A DNA stretch of 64,000 nucleotides from Mya arenaria (Eukaryota; Mollusca; Bivalvia; Myida; Myidae): positions 37,141,725 through 37,205,724 of the forward strand of contig NC_069126.1 of assembly GCF_026914265.1 (NCBI RefSeq), in the 5' to 3' direction. The notes below the pieces were generated by a model. That model was given only the letters and a program-made list of their open reading frames with translations, did no database searches and was not told the DNA's origin. The position numbers and the translations under genes were made by a program. Position 1 is the first letter of the stretch. Each line of letters starts with the position of its first letter. Of this stretch, positions 10,662 to 22,612 are shown piece after piece.

Positions 10662-12040
10662 TAAATGGAAAATTAACAAGTCATAAATTAATATCATTGT
10701 CGATATTAATCCTTAAGTTTCCATCAATTTATGCAAGTTCTAGACTATCCGATCTTGATTTGTATTGTGAACTTTTACTTTGAACACAACACATAGTCAA
10801 TCCTATGTTGGAACTACATTCGTGTAAACCTCTGAAAGGAAACACACCAGATCATATACCAAGGGGGAGGACGTACTTTTGTTTCATGCAAACATTTCGT
10901 AAGAAAAATGTTTCATGGCAAACAAAATGGCGGATTTCGAACGAAAAGTACCGATTCAGGTACCAACTTTTGCCTGGTAAGTGGACTTTTTCTTTAAATT
11001 TTGAAAAATCTATGCATCCAGTATGTGGCGAAAAACATAGTCTTCGTTCGACAATCTAGTTTGGTATCATAACATTGAAGATAAAAAAGTTATTGAACAG
11101 ATTGTGGCTTAGAAAGCAAAGTTCACAAATAAGCGTGTTGATTTTGTCTTCAATTTTTCGTATTTTCTCGGCAAATATGGCATATATCTGTGCATGTTGT
11201 AACTGTGCTTGCATGTATATATTCCTATTTTCCAAACGCCATAGTTATGTCTCGATAGTACACGTTTCCTGGCCGATTTTTTTTACCTTTTCCCCCTATT
11301 TGTTTAATGCAAGCATATTACCCACATTTTGGTGACAATGCAAACAACCTTCTGCATCATTTCAAAATATAAGTGTGTCCAACTGTTCATGTTGTGCTGT
11401 AAAATTAACTACATACCTCTGACTAACTACAGTTGTATGTGTTTACGATTATACCTGATTACCACAAGTGAATGGAGACAAGAAACAAAAATGGCAAATT
11501 ATTAAATATTATTAAATAAATTACAGTATAGAAAAATACAAAATCTTAAAATATTGTACATTTAGTACAAACACAATATGTAAATAGTTATGATTGGTAT
11601 GTATTACCACAGTGAGAGAAACTACCACAGATATATATCAATGACACTCCTTAGTTCTGCAGAACGAACAAAGTAATAAAGTCACATAGAGATGTGGGTA
11701 CTCAATGTATATTTATGTATACATTCAGGATATTATGTCTTTTATTTCATCCTCGCTGATACCAAACCGTAACGAAGGAAGGATCTTGCTTTCGTCTACC
11801 TTGCAGGGCTTTTTTGCCCATTTTGGGAAAAATACCCACTACTACTGCTACTACTATTACTACTACCACTTCTACGGCTACACTACTACTATTGTGTCAA
11901 TCGTTGTTTAAACTTTTAATGAACAGTATTTTAGATCAATTCAAAATGCGTGATAAAAGCTTCAGTTGAAGACATGATTCAATGACTTAATATAAGCACC
12001 CCTGAAACCGACATTTTTTTCTATGCACATGCGCACCGGA
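10662..12040. other. Gene-free stretch with a CTA-type microsatellite
   Basis: AT-rich with three unconvincing plus-strand frames of 68-86 codons (10805, 11075, 11705). A degenerate trinucleotide run of CTA/TAC type occupies about 11838-11892. Nothing else recognised. Confidence 0.5.
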
Positions 12041-12597
12041 AGGCGATAGTACGATGATGAAAACACGACAGTACGATGATGAAAACGCGATAGTACGATT
12101 GTGAAAACGCGATAGTACGATGATGAAAACACGACAGTACGATGATGAAAACGCGATAGAACGATGGTGAACACGCGATAGTACGATGATGAAAACACGA
12201 TAGTACGATGATGAAAACGCGATAGAACGATAGTGAAAACGCCACAGTACGATGATGAAAACGCGATGGTACGATGATGAAAACACGACAGTACGATGAT
12301 GAAAACGCGATAGCACGATGGTGAAAACGCGATAGTACGATGATGAAAACACGACAGTACGATGATGAAAACGCGATAGTACGAAAATGAAAACGCGAAA
12401 TCACGAAACTACGATGGTGAAAACGCGACAGTACGATGGTGAAAACACGATAGTTTATCGCATTATCATCATCGTACTGTCGTATTTTCGCGTTTTCATT
12501 ATCGTATTATCGCGGTTTCATCATCGTACTGTCGCGTTTTCACCATCGTAGTTTCGTGATTTCGCGTTTTCAACATCGTACTATCGTGTATCGCGTA
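12041..12597. repeat. Foldback minisatellite: 22-bp repeats in inverted arms
   Basis: About 19 copies of a 22-bp unit, consensus CGATAGTACGATGATGAAAACG with CGACAGT variants, run from 12041 to about 12455. The array then flips and about six units run in reverse complement to 12597. The flip is a true palindrome: CGCGAAATCACGAAACTACG near 12394 reappears inverted near 12565. Inverted arms built of short tandem repeats are the hallmark of Foldback (FB) type elements; a palindromic minisatellite expansion is the alternative. The minus-strand frames of up to 127 codons through it are by-products of the repeat. Confidence 0.8.
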
Positions 12598-13860
12598 TTA
12601 GATCAACACATTCACAAGCGATGGCCTTAACGGCATTCCGTAGTTTAAAGTCCTGAGAATCGCTTATGATAACGAGTCTTTCATTTTTGGTATGTGATGT
12701 GTAACATAATTTTAAGTCAACGACTTTTTCACTTCAGAAACGGACTTGAACTTCACCATGGCCCGATTTAGAAGGCGAATGGGCCTCACGTTATACAGAA
12801 AATCACACAACAGTCCTGCCCTTGCCACTGTCACCTTCAAATGCCTTGGTGGTGTTGTCACTGACATTTATTCATCATCATGTGATTAAAACACACTTCC
12901 TCTGAAAATGCATCACATTTTGTTACAGTAACAAATGCATTAGTCGGTTATCCTGATCATTCTCCCCTTTCGGTAAATTTAAAGGTTGGCATATATAGTC
13001 AACCTGTCTTTTTAGTGTGAAATAGCCTAAATCACCTGCTTTTTATCAATACTTATTCATTTGCTTCACAAAAATATATATAAATGCACACCATCCTGAC
13101 AGACTGATTGTCATAACTAACATAGTATGAACAAGTTCAATATAAATGGTTACAGACATATCCCCCCATGATCGCCTTTATTTCTCAATTTCAGAGTCTC
13201 AATTTGCAGTTGTCCACTCTCAGCAACTTCGATCTTTCCACAATATACGATACTGTAAATTAAAATGTGCCAATTATTATTCATAATTGATAACAAAATG
13301 TGCTTTTAAATTTGTCTACAATGGAAGCAGATAAATTAATCGTTCAAACCCAACCAAACCATCAATGTAATACGTACTTTGCTTTTGTGTGCACATGCTA
13401 CCTAAATGTAGATTTTAATCAACTTCATAAAACAACAAAGATAACTAGTCACGAAAATATATTACACGAATTCCTTTTCAACATAATTACTCGAAATTAC
13501 AACTTACTTTCGAGAATAAAACTATAGATAAACAGAATAGTACTATAATAATTCCTTATATTCATGAGCTCAACAACGATTCAAACAGTACTTACCATTG
13601 ACAAAAACCTAAAGTATGATTTGACTCTGATCTTCTCTTTGAAATGGCACAAATACCGCAGTGAATATAAAACTAAATAATTTCATAGATAAAAATGAAA
13701 TGAACATGAACTGAATCTTTTAATTACATAATTAATTAAAAAATAACCATATAGACTTAAATTGGTTTTATTATTTAATGATAATGAAATTAAATATTTA
13801 TTAATCGCCAGGGCAATGAACTGCTAGTGAAAGTTGCAACATATGCAGTGCTCTCCCTTG
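12598..13860. other. Gene-free stretch, nothing recognised
   Basis: AT-rich. One plus-strand frame of 75 codons at 13300 has no recognisable features. Confidence 0.45.
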
Positions 13861-13863
13861 AAG

Positions 13864-14112
13864 CAATACCGAGTATAAATCGGGCTAATATCGGCCCGAT
13901 ATTGACATATTTATAAAGTGTTTTGTCCATAAAAAAACAACAAAAGCTATTGTTAATGTTTTTATGTTTAAAAATTCAAATTTAAATCATATAGTTTTAT
14001 TACACATACAATGGTTCAGTCAATATGCCCATATCGGGCCGATTCGGCAAACACTGGCCGATATGACGAAATTCAGCCAACATCGGCCCGATATGGTCAT
14101 GTTTGCTGGGGG
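13864..14112. repeat. Repeat rich in ATCGGCCCGATAT palindromes
   Basis: ATATCGGCCCGATATTG near 13890, CCATATCGGGCCGATTCGG near 14030 and CATCGGCCCGATATGG near 14083 recur within 230 bp in both orientations, separated by AT-rich sequence. Likely a small dispersed element with subterminal palindromes; boundaries not determined. Confidence 0.45.
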
Positions 14113-14310
14113 GGCCTTGATTAGTTTTCAACGAAGTTCAACTTTTCGCGCGAAAAAGGCCATTAATTAACAAGCGTGGCGAGTAAATTTTTAATGTTAA
14201 AAAATCTGTTATCCGTTAAAAATGGCCATGGCTTCGAAATTCAATGGGATCAGCATTTAAGTGCTCCACCAGCCCATCAGTGACATTGCGTAAAATCGAT
14301 CAGGGTCGCA

Positions 14311-14495
14311 GTTTTCAAAACCCTTCTTTGTTCATGTCGTCCGGACTATTCAACGCTTTCTATGTCGTCCCCTCAAACGACCGCGTTTTAGGATAGGGCC
14401 ACAGTTTTTGAACAAAACCCTTCTTAGTTTTTTTGTCGTCCGCACTATTCAACGATTGATATGTCGTCCGCTTTAAAAACCGCGTTTAAGAACTG
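14311..14495. repeat. Tandem duplication of about 90 bp upstream of LRRC58
   Basis: Two imperfect copies (about 14311-14395 and 14402-14493) share AAAACCCTTCTT, TTGTCGTCCG(G/C)ACTATTCAACG, TATGTCGTCC and ACCGCGTTTTA/ACCGCGTTTAA. CpG-rich for this region and about 420 bp upstream of the LRRC58 start codon, so it could include promoter sequence. Confidence 0.55.
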
Positions 14496-14913
14496 ATACG
14501 ACTGTGACATGGAACAAGTGCACACTTTGTACTTGGGGAGAGCAAGAGTATGGTGTCACAGAGCGTGTTGATCGTATAAATTACTTAAGAGTTCAATTAG
14601 GTCATTTATGACGTTAATCGGTTCACCAACCTTGACATTTACTGTAGGAAGTTTACATTATTGCGAATGGTTCCGCCTTCTATCCGCGCATATGACTTAA
14701 ACCGGGCTAAAGAATGAATTCATTCAGATGGATCACTTGGCTATCATGCGTCGATCGCATGTCACAGGAGTAGAGCTGTGTTGTCTTCGTTTGTTACATA
14801 TTTTAGTGTTCTGATTTTTGTAACCTCGATAAAGTAGTCTGAGAATGAAAACATCCTGACGAAAGCTGACGGAAAAGGCATAACCTGCCTTCAACACAAC
14901 AACAGACTACAGT

Positions 14914-17364
14914 ATGGCAGAAAATTATCTGTATTATTCTGGATCTTCCGACACTGACGGCGAATTCAACGATGAAAATTCAGAAGATCTGTCTCATAGC
15001 GAGTTGGAAGTCTTGCCAAATTACTTAAAAAGTGACTCACTTTGTTTGAAATCGCTTCAGTTAAGCCACAACAATTTTGTTATATTTCCAGAAGAAATAG
15101 GGAATTTCAGGAATCTTGTGAACATTGACATCAGCAACAATGGATTAACAAACATCGGTGGTGCTCTTCTTAATTTGACTGCTCTTCAAACGTTCTCAGC
15201 TCGCAATAATCTTCTTGAAGCCAGTTCACTACCCAAAGACTTCGGACTTATGACATCACTTGAGACTGTGAATTTCAGTGGAAATAAATTTGTGGACTTT
15301 CCTATGCAAATTACAGAGCTAGTGGAATTAAAAACCCTCTATTTTGGTGCTAATCAGATTGTTTCAATTCCAAATGCTGTAGGAAATCTTAAAAGGTATA
15401 TTAACTGAATTAACAGACTAATGCACCAGTCAATTGTAACCACGGCCCCCCCAAGGTCTGGGGGTATACCAGGGATAGCCAGGGAAATTGGCCGTGTTTT
15501 GAATGCCGTGGTTTTGACTTTGCGCAAAATATAGTGGGGAATGGGCCTGACCTAGGCTCCCTGGGGCTGGGGGCATTTGGCGGGGATTTGACCATCAGTT
15601 CGTTACTGCAGGGTGGGGATTTTACCTGGGGTTGGCTTGACCGAAAGTCTAAGTCCCCGCTATTCCCCGGACCTGGGGGGGGGCCATGGTTACATTTGAC
15701 TGGTGCATAAAGACAACATTTATTTTTCTACACCTTATGCAGTACAATTTTGGAAATATAAATTTTATAGATGCAAATATTCAAGTTTTTTTTAACAAAG
15801 TGGTAAATATAATAATAATGACATAAATAGAACTGGTGTTCACATGCTTTCAGTGACAGTGATTCAATTTGAGATATGATAGTAACGAAAAATATTTTGT
15901 TTATTTTCAGATTGGAGGTGCTATATCTAGGTGGGAACTGCCTCACTGAAGTGCCAGCCGCTCTGGGAAACCTTCAGAAACTGTCTTCCCTGGTGCTCTG
16001 TGATAATAACCTCAATAGTATTCCTCCGACATTTATAAACCTCCGGAAACTACGCTCTCTAAGCCTACATAATAACCGTATCACAACACTTCCTCCGGAA
16101 ATTGTAGCATTAAATTTAGTGGAACTTAGCCTGAGAAACAATCCTTTGGTTGCGAGATTTGTTCAGGATTTATCCTTTGATCCACCATCTTTGCTAGAGC
16201 TTGCGGGGCGAGTTGTCAAAATTGAAAAGGTGAACTACTCTGAAACTGACCTTCCATCAAGCTTGGCCAGCTATATGAACTCTGCTCAAAGATGTGTGAA
16301 TCCCAAGTGTAAAGGTGGGTGTTTAAAGGGACTGTACACCAGATTGGCACCAAAAAGTTTTTTTCTGTAACAAATCTCAGGACAATTATCTAATAGAATG
16401 TGTTACGCTTTGATATCATAATTGTAAAAAAAAGTACCAAAATGTTAAAAAAATTTTTTGTTCGACCTGGGTTCAAACCCGTGTCGCCAAAATAGCAGTC
16501 CAGTGTTGTATCCACTGAGCTACGATGGCTTTCTATAATTGGGTGACATAATTAAGCTATACACCTACCCTGGTAATATCACGTGATAACACCGACTAGC
16601 CAATCACGCATAAGGAATGAATTCTACCTGGTAGACATACCCAGTAATCTATTTTAATGGAAAAATATGAAATAACTGCTAAACTTATATAAATTGTTAA
16701 CTATGTGGTACTTCAGTTAGTAAGTTTCAATGCATTGTACACATCGATGCCAAGTTTATGTCAGTTTTCTACAATTTTCTTTTCTTTTCGCTATTTTATC
16801 ATATGGAGTACAGCCCCTTTAATATTTAGTGTATGGGTTTTTGTCAATATTCATTGATGTTATATGTCACAATAATTAAACAATTTTTTTTTCACTAACT
16901 AATAAGATATATGTGACAGTGAGCTTTATTTTATAGTTTTAACTCAAAGATTACAACAATTTGTCTTGGTCAAGATGATAACAAACATTTTTTTTTTTTA
17001 AACTGACATTTAAGTCTGATTATTTTGATCACAGGAAGTGCTTCACCAAAGAATCAGACTCTGGACTTCTTTGTTGACAGACAGGCTTACATATTGTTAT
17101 GTACTGGTACACCATTTATGCAGCTCACTCTATAAATTATAATAGCTCCAATGTTTTAAATGAACATGTTCATGTATTTCAGGTGTATATTTCGACTCGA
17201 AGGTTGAGAATGTTAAGTTTGTAGACTTCTGTGGGAAGTATCGGCTGCCACTGCTACAGTATCTCTGCTCCCCTGCCTGTTCGTACCAACCTGCCTACAG
17301 TGACAGTGAAACTGATGATGAAGATTCAGCACGCTCCAAACTCAAGAAAGTCTTGCTGGGTTGA
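14914..17364 (+). CDS. LRRC58: Leucine-rich repeat-containing protein 58 (LRRC58)
   Basis: Three coding exons, 14914-15395, 15911-16314 and 17183-17364, with canonical AG/GT borders and matching phases, give 355 residues (human about 371). The N-terminus is acidic and Ser-rich (SGSSDTDGEFNDENSEDLS). About eight to nine LRRs of the LxxLxLxxN type follow (LKSLQLSHNNF, LVNIDISNNGL, LETVNFSGNKF, LKTLYFGANQI, LEVLYLGGNCL, LSSLVLCDNNL, LRSLSLHNNRI, LVELSLRNNPL). The C-terminal part carries Cys-containing segments (CVNPKCKGVYFD, FCGKYRLPLLQYLCSPAC) followed by an acidic tail, the arrangement of LRRC58 rather than of SHOC2-like LRR proteins. LRRs serve protein binding; vertebrate LRRC58 is poorly characterised and I do not assign a partner. 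Intron 1 holds a MITE; intron 2 holds another only 12 bp past the donor. The start is the first ATG of the open frame. Confidence 0.92.
15422..15707. mobile_element. GC-rich MITE with TAA target duplication in LRRC58 intron 1
   Basis: Inverted ends TGCACCAGTCAATTGTAACC and GGTTACATTTGACTGGTGCA, each continuing into poly-C/poly-G stretches. TAA flanks both sides (15419-15421, 15708-15710), as for PIF/Harbinger elements. The interior is unusually GC-rich (CCTGGGG, GGCATTTGGCGGGG) against an AT-rich background. No transposase. Confidence 0.78.
16327..16818. mobile_element. MITE flanked by TTAA in LRRC58 intron 2
   Basis: 492 bp with inverted ends AGGGACTGTAC / GTACAGCCCCT (one mismatch) and TTAA duplicated at 16323-16326 and 16819-16822. 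It contains a tRNA-like sequence (16460-16529). Its left end lies 12 bp after the last base of LRRC58 exon 2. Confidence 0.75.
16460..16529 (-). repeat. tRNA-derived (SINE head-like) sequence inside the TTAA MITE
   Basis: Read on the minus strand it begins GCCATCG, has an A-box-like TAGCTCAGTGG, an anticodon-arm-like CTGGACTGCTATTTTGG, and a B-box-like GGGTTTGAACCC. The acceptor ends do not pair well (GCCATCG versus TCGAAC), so it is not a working tRNA gene. It is most likely a tRNA-derived SINE head captured by, or inserted in, the MITE. Confidence 0.6.
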
Positions 17365-17810
17365 ACATTTAATGCCAGTAATACTCATGTGTCTCATGTG
17401 TTTTTTACTTTGTGGAGGATTGGTCCCATTTGAATACATGTCCAGAATTTAAGAAAAACATTAAAAGAGTTTAAATGACCTCAGACAATTTTCCTTTTCT
17501 TCTTAATTTACGGTCGTTGGATGAACAATCCCTATTTGGTTCTGGTCCCCCCCCCCCCATTTTTTCTTTGATTTTTCTGAAACATACATCTGGTAATTTC
17601 GTTGTACAAAAATTCATTTTGTGTAGCCTTATTTCAATGAAGATAGATATTATATTGTGTAAAAAATATTGTGATAACAGATTATACATTTTAGATTATA
17701 CATTTTAAACACAGGTATAGCTTCTAGTCGCATACCAGTTTAACATTTTATCATTTTACATAATAGTATACAATTCCTTGTTTCATTTGAAATGCTTTTT
17801 GTGTTTTGCT
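17365..17810. other. LRRC58 3' flank or UTR
   Basis: AT-rich, with a poly-C run at about 17549-17559. Presumed 3' UTR; a candidate AATAAA signal occurs at 19152-19157, beyond an intervening repeat. Confidence 0.35.
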
Positions 17811-18785
17811 AGGATGATTGTCCGTCATCCTTTATCAACATTTTCCTCTGAACAACTACTCCTAAACCACTGGGACAATTTCAACCAAACTTCAATGGAA
17901 TGATCCTTGACAATCCTTTTTCCCAATTCTTTAAATACATGTGGTTCCATTGCAATTCTGGTTGCCCTGGCAACCAAATAAGCAAAAATTTGAAAATCTT
18001 CTAAGAAATTGCTGGCCTGATTTCAAAAAAGTATCAGAAAAATGATCCTTAGGTGACCCTGTATTAAATTATTTTACCCCATGGATATTCGTGAGAAAAT
18101 CATTGCCGCCAGAGGCGAGATTTAGAAAATCTTCTCTGAATCTGCTGGCCCGTTTTAAAAATAATTTTACTGAAATGTTCCTTAGGTGACTCTCTATCAA
18201 ATTTCTTCACCCCTTGTTGATTTATTAAAAACATGGTTGCCAGGGGCAGGGCTAGGCCTAGTTACCACTATATGTCTATATATGGGGAACTTTGAAAAAT
18301 CTTCTCTTCAGAAACCATGGACCAGATTTCAAAATAATTTCTAACTATGACATAATGTATTCGGCCATAATATCTTGGACAAGTTTATTTGGTCATATAA
18401 AAAAATAACTAAAGTTGGTCTTGTCTGCTCAATAACTTTTCAAGGGTTTGTCAAATTATCACCTAATATGTTCAGAAAGTGTATGGGCATAATGCCTACA
18501 AGTTTGATAACTTGCACAATCGCTGTAGTAACCTAAGAGTTATTGCACTTTAATTATAGAATTACCTAAAATTGCTCTTGTGTGATCAATAACTTTACAA
18601 GCATTTGTCCAATTACACTGAATGCAGTCAGAATGTATAAAGGCATAATACCAAGGAAGTGATCAATAACTAGCCAAGTCTCTGTAGTCACCCCAGATTT
18701 ATTGCCCTTTAATTATAGAAATGTCTAAAGCACCATTACAGTTTTTCTCAGGTGAGCGATATAGGGCCATCTTGGCCCTCTTGTC
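17811..18785. repeat. Dispersed repeat ending GGGCCATCTTGGCCCTCTTG
   Basis: A stretch with internal, diverged repeats (AATCTTCTCTGAATC / AATCTTCTAAGAAAT; CCTTAGGTGACCCTGTAT / CCTTAGGTGACTCTCTAT; two CAATAACTTT-containing blocks) finishing with GGTGAGCGATATAGGGCC and a TTGGCCCTCTTGT end. This terminal motif is of the sort found repeatedly in bivalve genomes. No terminal inverted repeats or target duplication found. Confidence 0.5.
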
Positions 18786-20880
18786 TTAAGATTTACTTTT
18801 AATTGGAACTGTAAATGTTTAACTGGCATTTATTTATTTAACTGATGATCTTTGAGAAGTTAAATGCTTTGTACGGAATTAACAGACATATGGATGAGTG
18901 GGTGCTTATTTTGTTATTTTGGGGCAAACGTGCATAATTATTATAGTGAATGCTGATGGCATTTTATACTTATAATAATTAACATTCTTTTTATCATAAA
19001 ATCATTGGTTTAATATACATAATATGTGTTAGACAGGTTGATTTATTTGTGGCCGTAACATTTAATTATTTATAAAGTACAGCCTGTCTGTGACTGAAAC
19101 TGCTTTTCCCTAGTATTGTAACTGGAGTGAACTATTTTATCACTGTACAGAAATAAAAACATTAAAGTAAATGTTAGTATTGTATTGACTAATTTATACC
19201 CATGGTGGTCTATGTTTATTCAAAGGCTGTATTATGAGACTTGAATTCTAAATAACATACATTTCCACTACCTTGATCGCTTTGAACTTGGAGATAACCA
19301 ATACATGTAGTTTTATGTTTTGGCTAAAGATCAACGGATACACTGTGAAGGTGAGCTGGCCTTCTTAAAATATTTAAGACTAAATTATTTCACCTACTAA
19401 GTACAGAATCCATTCCGTCACCATTAAATTCACGTTTTTATGTTATATATATTGGATCTGGATAGTACTGTTTCTCAAAATGAAAGGAAGGTGCAACCTG
19501 TTGTGTGGCTTACCCTGACCCCGACTTGGCAGAAGGCCTTGTTTTCCATTTCAATAAGTTAACTTCTATTTTCTACGTATCGAGATAACTTGAATATAAT
19601 TGATCGAGCGTCAACACATGAACGTTCACGTGGGACTTTTTCAAATCAGACAAGATGATTTCAATAAAGCTGTAACATTGTAGGCGCAGTCCACTTGGTC
19701 ATGTATTTGGTATAGTGGTATAGCAGCCCTCTGAGGGATTTAAAATTTTACCTTTCCGCTGTCATAACAGAGGTGTCCGTAGATGGATGTTTGTAAAAAA
19801 ACTTTAAAAGAAGACCACATAAGTACGCCGAGTAGGATTCCTGTACAGCTGGGTTGGAAATGAACCTGTAAAAGAGAAAATATATCACCAGACGTTCTGA
19901 TGGTTTGCGTTTGAACGTGGTGTTTTCAAAGATTTAGTTGCTTTTCGGATTCTTAACTTGCCATGATCACACGTCTTGTAACCTGAAATAATTTTATAAC
20001 TTATTGGCACAACAATTTGATTAAAACTTCATCGAAATTAACGCATACAAAGTATCTACCATGGGATCATTTCAAACCCTTCCGTGCGTCTGCTCGTGGG
20101 TGCATGCCGACAGTCACGCTAAACCTCGTGTTGCCAGTCTTTTTTATGTACGCCGAACTAGACTGAATTAATTTTGACCTCTAGTGTAGTAAGTAGTTAC
20201 ATAAAGGTGTCTGGCTTGAGCATAATGTACTTAAATGTACTTAAAGTTAATTCGGATATCCTCAAATTTTGTGGCATTGTCCTCAATACGCTCAGCATGT
20301 TAAATGAAGATGGTAAATTTGTGTGCCAATTAAGTTATGCCGAAATCCTTCCATAACTTGCACGAGTCAATGAGCAGAAACGCATAATGGCTCCCATAAG
20401 TGTGATATTTACCTTAAAGAAGATGCGTGTCTGTACAATACCTGCGCTATGCAAGTCAGCTTATTGTTATTGTATGCCTTGTTATTTTCAAATCCTTCCA
20501 CAAGTAAGTTATAGAATGGACACAAACATGAGCTATCTATAGATATGGCCTTACTCAATGTGACTGGAACATGCCGGTAAGTAAATTAACATTGGTTCCA
20601 AGTTATATCGAAATCCATTCATTGTCTGAAACACAAAACAGTCTATATGACACAAAATATGCCTTTGGTACTTTGATTTTGAAGGGCTCGGCATACTGTC
20701 TGATAAGTTAATTAGCGGACAATCAGAAGCCAGAATGAATACTGGATATCCCATAATCACCAGAATTAAGCAGGTAACGTCACGACTCTTTAACTGCGAG
20801 ATTTGTCGCGCTTGAGCTTTTTCACCGACCGTCGGATACCCTCGATACTTTATTACACCATCTACTTCATTGAGCAGTGT
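18786..20880. other. Gene-free stretch; candidate polyadenylation signal
   Basis: Contains AATAAA at 19152-19157, which could end a long LRRC58 transcript. The remainder (19.2-20.9 kb) shows no gene or repeat I recognise; frames at 20174 (plus) and 20551 (minus) are short and featureless. Confidence 0.35.
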
Positions 20881-20899
20881 TAACGGAATGTGTATCTTC

Positions 20900-22612
20900 A
20901 GTGCCGACGATGCTTTTCACCAAACCAAACAACACCCGAGAGAAGAGTACCAGTCACCCGACCAAACAGCACCCGAGCTGAGAAGAGTACCGGTCACCAT
21001 ACCTAACAGCATCCGAGAGAAGTGTACCGGTCACCATACCAAACAGCATCCAAGAGAAAGGTACCACTCACCATACCAAACAGCACGCTAGAGAAGGGTA
21101 CCACTCACCATACCAAACAGCACCCGAAAGAAGTGTACCGGTCACCATACCAAACAGCACCCGAGAGAAGTGTACCGGTCACCATACCAAACAGCACCCG
21201 AAAGAAGTGTACCGGTCACCATACCAAACAGCACCCGAAAGAAGTGTACCGGTCACCATACCAAACAGCACCCGAAAGAAGTGTACCGGTCACCAGACCA
21301 AACAGCACCCGAGAGAAGTATACTGGTCACCATACCAACCAGCATCCGAGAGAAGTGTACTGGTCACCATACCAACCAGCATCCGAGAGAAGTGTACTGG
21401 TCACCATACCAAACAGCACCCGAGAGAAGTGTACTGGTCACCATACCAACCAGCATCCGAGAGAAGTGTACTGGTCACCATACCAAACAGCATCCAAGGG
21501 AAGGGTACCACTCACCATACCAAACAGCACCCGAGAGAAGTGTACCGGTCACCATACCAACCAGCATCCGATAGAAGTGTACCGGTCACCATACCAACCA
21601 GCATCCGAGAGAAGTGTACCGGTCACCATACCAAACAGCACCCGAGGGAAGGGTACCGCTCCCCATACCAAACACCACCCGAGAGAAGTGTGCTATTCAC
21701 CATACCAAACAGCACCTGCGTGAAGGGTACCGGTCACCATACCAAACACCAACCGAGATAAGTGTACCAATCACCATAACAAACAGCATCCGATAGAAGA
21801 GTACCGGTCACGGTACCCAACAGCACCCAATAGAAGTGTACCGGTCACCAGACCAAACAGCACCCGAAAGAAGTGTACCGGTCACCAGACCAAACAGCAC
21901 CCAAGAGAAGTATACCGGTCACCATACCAACCAGCATCCGAGAGAAGTGTACCGGTCACCATACCAAACAGCATCCAAGAGAAGGGTATTACTCACCATA
22001 CCAAACAGCACGGGTATCAATCACCATACCAAACAGCACCCGAAAGAAGTGTACCGGTCACCATACCAAACAGCACCCGAGAGAAGGGTACCGTTCACCA
22101 TACCAAACAGCACCCGAAAGAAGTGTACCGGTCACCATACCAAACAGCATTCGATAGAAGTGTACCGGTCACCATCCCAACCAGCATCCGAGAGAAGTGT
22201 ACCGGTCACCATACCATACAGCACTCGAGTGAAGGGTACCGGTCACCATACCAAACACCACCCGAGAGAAGTGTGCTATTCACCATACCAAACAGCACCT
22301 GAGTGAAGGGTACCGGTCACCATACCAAACACCACCCGAGATAAGTGTACCAATCACCATAACAAACAGCATCCGATAGAAGAGTACCGGTCATGGTACC
22401 GAACAGCACCCGAAAGAAGTGTACCGGTCACCAGACCAAACAGCACCCAATAGACGTGTACCGGTCACCAGACCAAACAGCACCCGAAAGAAGTGTACCG
22501 GTCACCAGACCAAACAGCACCCGAGAGAAGTATACCGGTCACCATACAAAACAGCACCCGAGAGAAGTGTACCAGTTACCATACCAAACAGTGTACCGGT
22601 AACCAGACCAAC
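20900..22612 (+). repeat. 37-bp minisatellite, main block
   Basis: About 45 tandem copies of a 37-bp unit built of GTACCGGTCACCATACCAAA, CAGCACCCGA and GAGAAGT, with variants (CCAGACC, CATCCGA, GGGTACC). Because 37 is one more than a multiple of 3 and the unit lacks stops on the plus strand, all three frames stay open for 130-230 codons; this is a property of the repeat and not evidence for a protein. Blocks of units recur in the same order near 21640-21800 and 22200-22390, indicating higher-order duplication. Confidence 0.9.

Noticed and set aside
11962-12404. Minus-strand frames of 78-127 codons with repeated FSSSYYRVFIIVLSRFHH-like text
   Set aside because: Translation of the 22-bp foldback minisatellite.
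16460-16529. Genuine tRNA gene
   Set aside because: Acceptor arms do not pair and the anticodon arm is poor; it lies within a MITE, so a tRNA-derived repeat is more likely.
20870-22602. Overlapping frames of up to 233 codons (YRSPYQTAPERSVPVTIPNS type repeats)
   Set aside because: A 37-bp minisatellite rotates frame each unit and is open in all three frames; no start context, splice sites or conserved non-repeat part.
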